A stretch of DNA of 36,632 bases from Bacteroidota bacterium (GTDB taxonomy: Bacteria > Bacteroidota > Rhodothermia > Rhodothermales > UBA10348). A model generated the notes under the pieces. The model made no database searches. It was given only the letters and a program-made list of their open reading frames with translations, and was not told the DNA's origin. The position numbers and the translations under genes are program-made. Positions 30,917-36,632 of this stretch are shown here, piece by piece (the first letter of the stretch is position 1; the number at the start of each line of letters is the position of its first letter). The DNA lies in NCBI GenBank assembly GCA_029262835.1, contig JAJCYQ010000081.1, positions 1-36,632 on the forward strand, given 5' to 3'.

Positions 30917-32844
30917 GTACTTCCACGACCGACAATACGGCGGACAACACCGCCACACCCGCGCCCGAAACCTTTGAATACCGGGCCGAGATGAAGCAGC
31001 TGCTTCATCTGATTGTGCACTCGCTCTACACGCACGAGGAAATATTCCTGCGCGAGCTGATTTCGAACGCGTCCGATGCGCTGAACAAGGTGCGTTTCCG
31101 CCTCCTTACGGACCGGGATATTGTAGATGCGGCGGCCGAGCAGCGCATTGACATCCAGCTCGATGAGAAGGAGCAGACGCTCACCATCACCGACACCGGC
31201 ATTGGGATGACGCGCGAGGACCTGATTTCGCGTATCGGGACGGTGGCGAGCAGCGGAACGCAGGCCTTCGTCGAGGAGCTCAAAAAGAAGAAGGACGGCC
31301 CGCTGAACGCTGAGCTGATTGGCCAGTTCGGCGTCGGGTTCTACGCCGCGTTCATGGTCGCCGACCGCATTGTGATCGACACGCGGCACGCCGACCCGGA
31401 CAGCACGCCGCTGCGCTGGACGTCCGACGGCGCGGGATCCTACACCATCGAGGAATCGGATCGCGCGGCGCGCGGCACACAGATCACGCTGCATCTGAAG
31501 GAAGACAAGGATGAGTTTGCCAAGACGTGGCGCATCCAGAGTATTATCAAAAAGTATTCGAACTTCGTGGACTTTCCCATCCACGTGGACGGGGAGAAGG
31601 TGAACACGGTGGCGGCGCTCTGGCACCGGCCCAAGTCGGAGCTGAAAGAGGACGAGCTTGCCGAGTTCTACAAGTTCATTGCGAGCGACAGCGAGCGGCC
31701 ACTCGGGCATCTGCACCTGGCCATCGAGGGCGTCGTCGCCTTCCGGGCGCTGCTGTTTGTGCCGAAGAAGGCGCCGCAGGGCATGTTCAGGGAAGATTTC
31801 GAGCACGGGCTGCACCTCTACTCATCGAAAGTCTTCATCCAGGATGACTGCAAGAGCCTGTTGCCCGAGTATCTCCGGTTCGTGCGGGGCGTTGTGGACA
31901 CGTCGGATCTGCCGCTGAACGTATCGCGCGAGGCCACGCAGCACAGCCCGGTGATGGCCAAGATCCGCAAGACGCTCGTCTCGAAGCTGCTCGGTATGCT
32001 GGCCGAGTGGGCGGCAGATGAGGACCAGGAGCGCTTCAACACGTTCACGCGCGAATTCGGGCCGCTCTTCAAGAGTGGACTCTCGAGCGAGTTCGAGCAT
32101 CGCGACGAGCTCACGGAGCTCATCCGCTTCGAATCGACCCACAATCGAGAAGCGGGTGAAAAGGGCAAGATGACCTCGCTGGCCGCCTACGTGGACCGCA
32201 TGCAGGAGGGCCAGAAGGCCATCTACTACATTCTGGGCGACAACCGGCAGGCGCTCGAGCGCCACCCGAGCCTGGAGTACTTCCGGGCGAATGACATCGA
32301 AGTGCTGCTCATGACGGACCCGGTCGATGCCTTCATTGTGCCCGGCATCCCGAAGTACAAGGACATCGAGCTGACCTCTGTCGAGAAGTCGGACCTCAAG
32401 CTGGACGACAAAAAGAAGAAGGGCGGGCTCTCGAAGAAAGAGGCCGGCAAGCTCATTGACCGCATCAAGTCCGTGCTCGGGGACCGCGTCGAGGACGTGG
32501 CGCCGAGCGAGCGTCTTGTTGACTCCGTGGCGACGCTCGTAACGGGGAAGGCGGGTATGGATGCCCAGATGGAACGCATGATGCGCATGATGGACGAAAA
32601 TTTCACAGGCGCCAAGAAGGTGCTCGAAGTCAACATGCGGCACCCGCTGATGAAGAACCTGGCCGCGCTCCGCAGCCAGCCGGGGCGCGAAAACGACGTG
32701 GAGGCGGCGATAGAGCAGATCTTCGCGGGCGCGCAGCTCATTGAGGGAACGCTCGACGAGCCCGAAACGCTCGTCTCGCGCATGACCGAACTGCTCGTCC
32801 AGGCGACGCGGCCGGACGCCGAGGCGTCGGAGACTGAGGCGTAA
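30913..32844 (+). CDS. htpG: Molecular chaperone HtpG (Hsp90)
   Basis: 643 residues, normal length. The ATP-binding GHKL domain shows LRELISNASDALNKVR (46-61), then TITDTGIGMTREDL, and LIGQFGVGFYAAFMVAD. The middle and C-terminal domains follow, with LYSSKVFIQDDCKSLLPEYLRFVRGVVD and SREATQH. HtpG is an ATP-dependent chaperone that works with DnaK. A polar N-terminal tail of about 20 residues (Thr/Asn/Ala-rich) precedes the domain. It is coupled to the DUF4340 gene by an ATGA overlap, an unusual place for htpG; whether it helps to fold or assemble the ABC auxiliary proteins is speculation. Confidence 0.97.
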   Translation: MSTSTTDNTADNTATPAPETFEYRAEMKQLLHLIVHSLYTHEEIFLRELISNASDALNKVRFRLLTDRDIVDAAAEQRIDIQLDEKEQTLTITDTGIGMTREDLISRIGTVASSGTQAFVEELKKKKDGPLNAELIGQFGVGFYAAFMVADRIVIDTRHADPDSTPLRWTSDGAGSYTIEESDRAARGTQITLHLKEDKDEFAKTWRIQSIIKKYSNFVDFPIHVDGEKVNTVAALWHRPKSELKEDELAEFYKFIASDSERPLGHLHLAIEGVVAFRALLFVPKKAPQGMFREDFEHGLHLYSSKVFIQDDCKSLLPEYLRFVRGVVDTSDLPLNVSREATQHSPVMAKIRKTLVSKLLGMLAEWAADEDQERFNTFTREFGPLFKSGLSSEFEHRDELTELIRFESTHNREAGEKGKMTSLAAYVDRMQEGQKAIYYILGDNRQALERHPSLEYFRANDIEVLLMTDPVDAFIVPGIPKYKDIELTSVEKSDLKLDDKKKKGGLSKKEAGKLIDRIKSVLGDRVEDVAPSERLVDSVATLVTGKAGMDAQMERMMRMMDENFTGAKKVLEVNMRHPLMKNLAALRSQPGRENDVEAAIEQIFAGAQLIEGTLDEPETLVSRMTELLVQATRPDAEASETEA

Positions 32845-32862
32845 TATTCAGATAACCTTACG

Positions 32863-32944
32863 GGATTACTCTGGGGACTGAAAACGAGGCGCGTGTTGTG
32901 AGCCGACAGCACGCGTCCATCGCTCAACCCAAACCGAGTAATCC
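32863..32944 (+). promoter_or_regulatory. Potentially structured leader before the TonB-dependent receptor gene
   Basis: In the 102-base gap after htpG, GGATTACTC (32863-32871) is a perfect complement of GAGTAATCC (32936-32944), which ends 2 bases before the receptor ATG. Between them CGCGTGTTGT (32890-32899) and ACAGCACGCG (32906-32915) form a second hairpin with one G-U pair. Folding would hide the start region, so translational control is possible. I do not recognise a known riboswitch. Confidence 0.4.
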
Positions 32945-32946
32945 TC

Positions 32947-35900
32947 ATGAGAACCGAATTCAGCTGGAGCGCCCTGCTCCTCGTTGCTGTGTTTGTGTTC
33001 CCCGCGCTCAGCAGCCGAGCCCATGCGCAGACGGGAACGTTGATTGGCACCGTCATTGACGGTGAATATGGAGATGGCCTGATCGGGGCCAACGTACAGC
33101 TTGACGGAACGCTTATCGGGACCGCAACGGGTCTTGACGGGTCCTACCGAATTGACGGTATTCCGGCCGGCACGTACGACGTCCGCTTTTCATTCATTGG
33201 ATACCAGACGCTGACCGTTGAAGGCGTCGAAATCCTGGACCGGGACATTACGCGGGTCGATGCGACGCTCGCGCTCGAGGCCTACGAGCTCGGCGGCGAT
33301 GTCGTCGTCGAGGCCCGCGCCATCCGTAACAACGAGGCGACGCTGCTTCGCGACCGCCAGAAGGCGAGCGCCGTGTCGGATGCCATCAGCGCAGAGGCCA
33401 TTTCGCGCAGCGGTTCAGGCGATGCCGCGGCCGCCATGACGAAGGTCACGGGCGCGTCGGTAGTTGGTGGAAAATACGTCTACATACGGGGCCTCGGTGA
33501 CCGTTATACCAGTACGACGCTCAACGGCTCGGCCCTCCCAAGCGCCGACCCCGACCGGAAAGCGTTCCAGCTCGACCTGTTTCCCTCGGCGCTCCTTGAA
33601 AATATCGTAACGCTCAAGACGTTCACGCCCGACAAGCCGGGTGACTTCTCGGGCGGCCTGGTGAATGTTTCGACGAAGACATTTCCGGAGCGGTTCACGC
33701 TCTCCTTCTCCACATCGGTCACATACGACGACCTGGCGACCGGAAATCCGTATCTGACCGCTCCGGGCGGCGATTCCGACTGGCGTGGAACCGACGATGG
33801 TACGCGCTCCCTGCCGTCAATTCTGGACGACAAGGATCCTGAAGCCCGCATGCCGACCGAGCAGGACCTGCGCGACCTGCGGCGCGGCGTGACGAACGAG
33901 ATCCGGGCCGCACGCGCGGACTCGCTGAACGCATTCGCCGATGCCTTCAACGGCGTCATGAACCCGACAACCGACACGGCGCCGGTCAACTACAGCTTTT
34001 CATCGGCTGTTGGCGGTCAGGGCAAACTGTTCGGCGTGCCGCTCGGGTACACGGGCAGCCTGACCTACGGCCGCACCTACACGGTGGCGGACGACGGTGT
34101 GTTCAGCCGATGGGCGCTCACGGGTGGCGGCGTCGATGACGTCGACAACCTGACAACCGACACATTTTTCGGTGGACTCGACAATACGCAGTTCATTACG
34201 CGCGCCGATTCGCTGGAAGTGCCATCGTTCGGCAACCGGCGTGGCAGCGATGAGGTCTCCTGGGGCAGCTCGGCATCGCTTTCCATGCGGCCCTCGCCGA
34301 ACCACGAAATCACATTTACCGGACTGCGCTCGCAGAGTGGTCTGAACGAAGCGTCCCTGATGAGCGGTTTCCGCGACCAGAATGCCACGGCCACTTTCCT
34401 TACGCGCGTCATTTCCTACCAGGAGCGCTCCTTGATTTCCGGGCAGCTCAGAGGAGAGCACGCCGTGAAGCCTCTTACCATTGAGTGGGCACTCTCGGCG
34501 GGCGAAAACACGCAGGAAGAGCCCGACCTTCGTTTCATGTCGAGCGTGCAGAACATCCAGCAGCTCGCCGTCGGCATGGACACCACATTCAGCCTCGGCG
34601 GCGGAAACGCCCCGCCTCCGCAGCGCTACTTTCGGGACCTGTCGGAAGACACGCGCAGCGGCAAATTGGACCTCGGATTCCAGACCCGGTCCTGGGGGCC
34701 GCAGCCCCTGCGTTTCAAAGTCGGCGGCAGCTTTGAGGACACGGACCGCAGCTTCCGCCAGCGCCGCTTCGAATTCGAGACCGGACGCGAAATCAATTTT
34801 GCCGACTTCGAAGGCGATGTAGATGCGTTCTTCAACCCGGAGAACTTTGGCGTTCTCGACACGCTCCAGGTGGGCGATATCACGGCCTTCAACGCCGGTC
34901 TTTTTGTGCTCGAAAACTCACCGGCTCGGGCCAACTACAATGCCACGCGCAACGTCCTGGCGGGCTACGGCATGGTGGACATCCCCGTCACGCGCCGTCT
35001 CAAGGTAATTGCCGGCGCCCGCATTGAGACGACGGATATTGAGACGACGAGCCTCGATGACAGCCTTCCAGACGACATCCGCGTGGGTACGCTCGACGAA
35101 GTGGATGTGCTGCCATCGGTCAACGCTGTCTTCGCGGTGTCTGACAATATGAATGTGCGTCTGGCGGCTACTCGCACTCTGGCGCGACCCACGTTCCGCG
35201 AACTCGCGCCGTTCCAGAACTTCAGCTTCATCGGGGGGGACATCCAGGAGGGCAACCCGCTCCTGGGCCGAACGCTCATTTCCAACTTCGACTTCCGCTG
35301 GGAATGGTTCATGCAGCCCGGTGAACTTGTGGCCGTGAGCCTCTTCTACAAGGAATTCGACGATCCGATTGAACGCGTGCTCCGCACGGTCGGTGAGGGG
35401 CGCTTTGTCTCGTTCCAGAATGTGGATGAAGCCCGGGTCTACGGACTCGAGCTGGAAGCCCGTAAGAACCTGCGGGCCTTCACCTCGAGCCGCCTCCTTC
35501 GCCACGTATCGGTCGGGGGAAATTTCTCGCTCGTCGAGTCATTTGTCGACATCCCGGAAGAGGAGCTTGCCATTATCCGCACGGCGAACCCCGATGCAGA
35601 CGACACGCGGAGCCTCGTTGGACAGTCCCCCTTCCTGCTGAACCTGAGTCTCGCCTACGAGAACCCGGCGTCGCGCACCGCGATCGGACTCTTCTACACG
35701 GTGTTCGATGACCGGCTTGCGGCCGTCACCGAGGGCGCTACGCCCGACATCTTCGAAAAGTCGCGCGGAGACCTCGATTTGACCATCTCCCAGCAGATGA
35801 ATCAGCGGTTCCGCCTCAAGTTCACAGCCAAGAACCTGCTTGGCAGCGACAACCGCCAGATTCAGACCTTCAAGAATGTTGAGTACGACTATACGTCGTT

Positions 35901-35949
35901 CTCACGGGCCACGACGTTTTCGTTCGGCCTCACCTACGATGCATACTAA
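32947..35949 (+). CDS. TonB-dependent outer-membrane receptor with N-terminal carboxypeptidase-regulatory-like domain
   Basis: 1000 residues. The signal peptide is about 1-28 (SALLLVAVFVFPALSSRAHAQ). A CarboxypepD-regulatory-like beta-sandwich covers about 29-115 (GTLIGTVIDG, then DGSYRIDGIPAGTYDVRFSF). The plug spans about 125-255 and includes YVYIRGLGDRYTSTTLNGS, SADPDRKAFQLDLFP and GDFSGGLVNVSTKTFPE. The remaining 740 residues form the beta-barrel, with repeated aromatic/alternating strands; it ends TFSFGLTYDAY. Such receptors take up substrates across the outer membrane using TonB-ExbBD energy. The substrate is not evident. A secreted beta-helix-like protein gene follows 20 bases later and is probably a partner. 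No SusD-like gene is adjacent. Confidence 0.93.
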   Translation: MRTEFSWSALLLVAVFVFPALSSRAHAQTGTLIGTVIDGEYGDGLIGANVQLDGTLIGTATGLDGSYRIDGIPAGTYDVRFSFIGYQTLTVEGVEILDRDITRVDATLALEAYELGGDVVVEARAIRNNEATLLRDRQKASAVSDAISAEAISRSGSGDAAAAMTKVTGASVVGGKYVYIRGLGDRYTSTTLNGSALPSADPDRKAFQLDLFPSALLENIVTLKTFTPDKPGDFSGGLVNVSTKTFPERFTLSFSTSVTYDDLATGNPYLTAPGGDSDWRGTDDGTRSLPSILDDKDPEARMPTEQDLRDLRRGVTNEIRAARADSLNAFADAFNGVMNPTTDTAPVNYSFSSAVGGQGKLFGVPLGYTGSLTYGRTYTVADDGVFSRWALTGGGVDDVDNLTTDTFFGGLDNTQFITRADSLEVPSFGNRRGSDEVSWGSSASLSMRPSPNHEITFTGLRSQSGLNEASLMSGFRDQNATATFLTRVISYQERSLISGQLRGEHAVKPLTIEWALSAGENTQEEPDLRFMSSVQNIQQLAVGMDTTFSLGGGNAPPPQRYFRDLSEDTRSGKLDLGFQTRSWGPQPLRFKVGGSFEDTDRSFRQRRFEFETGREINFADFEGDVDAFFNPENFGVLDTLQVGDITAFNAGLFVLENSPARANYNATRNVLAGYGMVDIPVTRRLKVIAGARIETTDIETTSLDDSLPDDIRVGTLDEVDVLPSVNAVFAVSDNMNVRLAATRTLARPTFRELAPFQNFSFIGGDIQEGNPLLGRTLISNFDFRWEWFMQPGELVAVSLFYKEFDDPIERVLRTVGEGRFVSFQNVDEARVYGLELEARKNLRAFTSSRLLRHVSVGGNFSLVESFVDIPEEELAIIRTANPDADDTRSLVGQSPFLLNLSLAYENPASRTAIGLFYTVFDDRLAAVTEGATPDIFEKSRGDLDLTISQQMNQRFRLKFTAKNLLGSDNRQIQTFKNVEYDYTSFSRATTFSFGLTYDAY

Positions 35950-35969
35950 CTGACCTCAATACCATCATC

Positions 35970-36632
35970 ATGCACAGAACAACTACAACACTTTTTGCAG
36001 CGGCGCTCCTGCTGTTGACACTGCCCGTCCAGGCGTGGGCGCAGGCCACGGACGTTGAGTCGCGCCCGACGGTAACCGTGACGGACGCCTCCATCAACGC
36101 CGGTGAAACCGTCACGTGGACGGCCGACAACGTCTACGTGCTTGACGGCGTGGTCTTCGTCGAGGACGGCGCGGAGCTTCACATTGAAGCAGGCACCGTT
36201 GTCAAGGCTGAAGACGGCCAGGGCACGAGCGCCTCGGCGCTTGTCGTTACGCGCGGCGGCAAGATATTCGCGATGGGAGAGCCTGGAAACCCTATCGTAT
36301 TCACGTCTGTGCAGGACAACATTTCGAGCCCTGACCTTCTGACGTACGAGAACCGTGGCCTCTGGGGCGGCATTGTCCTGCTCGGCCACGCCCGTACGAA
36401 CAACCCGGGCGATGCCACGGGCGACTTCAAGGAAATCGAGGGTGTGAACGAGATCGTGACGGCGGGCGACACGCGCGCCGAGTTTGGCGGTACGGATGAC
36501 GAGGACAGCTCGGGCATCATGCGCTACGTGTCCATCCGCCACACGGGTATCAATATCGGCGAGTCGGACGGCAATGAGATCCAGGGCCTTACGCTTGGCG
36601 GTGTTGGCCGCGGCACGACGCTCGAGTTCATC
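35970..36632 (+). CDS. Secreted beta-helix-like protein (3' end beyond window)
   Basis: 221 codons from the ATG at 35970 are open to the window edge. A signal peptide is clear (LFAAALLLLTLPVQAWAQA, cleavage near 25). The mature part is beta-rich with short repeating strands: VFVEDGAELHIEAGTVVKAE, ALVVTRGGKIFAMGEPGNPI, GLWGGIVLLGHARTNN and IMRYVSIRHTGINIG. It also has an acidic GGTDDEDSSG loop. This pattern is that of right-handed parallel beta-helix surface proteins often annotated only as lipoproteins or hypothetical in Bacteroidota and found beside TonB-dependent receptors. It may help bind the substrate of the receptor; that is inference. It may end in a sorting domain, which cannot be seen. 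Confidence 0.85.
   Translation, partial: MHRTTTTLFAAALLLLTLPVQAWAQATDVESRPTVTVTDASINAGETVTWTADNVYVLDGVVFVEDGAELHIEAGTVVKAEDGQGTSASALVVTRGGKIFAMGEPGNPIVFTSVQDNISSPDLLTYENRGLWGGIVLLGHARTNNPGDATGDFKEIEGVNEIVTAGDTRAEFGGTDDEDSSGIMRYVSIRHTGINIGESDGNEIQGLTLGGVGRGTTLEFI

Noticed and set aside
29717-30958. Minus-strand open frame of 413 codons with LADLR repeats
   Set aside because: It is antisense to the DUF4340 gene; the repeats are simply the complement of the 15-bp PGEDL units.

Overview
The window is a GC-rich bacterial chromosome segment that looks like a member of Bacteroidota/Rhodothermota (Salinibacter/Rhodothermus/Balneola-type relatives). This assignment is inferred from three things: a GldA-GldF-GldG type ABC system, a TonB-dependent receptor with an N-terminal carboxypeptidase-regulatory-like domain, and start codons that mostly lack a Shine-Dalgarno sequence. 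No 16S gene is present, so genus-level placement is not possible.

Layout. Every gene left of about 18.57 kb is on the minus strand, except one two-gene cassette. Every gene right of about 18.74 kb is on the plus strand. The divide is the dnaA/yceD intergenic region, which carries two divergent sigma-70-like promoters with a DnaA-box-like 9-mer between them, so it is a candidate for lying at or near oriC. Left arm, read outward from dnaA: dnaA and dnaN; the plus-strand cassette of an ECF-type sigma factor plus a single-pass membrane protein (14.4-15.9 kb); rplM-rpsI with a promoter and a terminator; rpsB-tsf-pyrH-frr; tRNA-Ser(GGA) with its terminator; a block of alternating repeats; a large secreted FG-GAP/ASPIC protein; then a tight run yicC-gmk-coaBC-udg-dnaB-SpoIIE phosphatase.

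Right arm: the classic yceD-rpmF-plsX-fabH-fabD-fabG fatty-acid/ribosome operon, a DEAD-box RNA helicase, and a ChaN-like predicted lipoprotein. A roughly 610-base gene-free island of short repeats and hairpins follows (25.6-26.2 kb). After it come a small unrecognised protein, gldA-gldF-gldG-DUF4340-htpG (mostly with 4-base ATGA overlaps or near-zero gaps), a TonB-dependent receptor with a potentially structured leader, and the first 221 codons of a secreted beta-helix-like protein that runs off the right edge.

Most of the window is conserved housekeeping sequence. The parts most worth a second look are: a family-4 uracil-DNA glycosylase that has lost all four iron-sulfur cysteine positions; a dnaA promoter placed so that the transcript would be leaderless; the sigma/membrane-protein cassette inserted against the local gene direction; an inverted duplication of the tRNA-Ser terminator with alternating repeats; the repeat island before gldA, including an 11-bp-phased AT motif; and a leader upstream of the TonB receptor that could pair across its start region. 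I did not identify a clearly new defence or mobile system.
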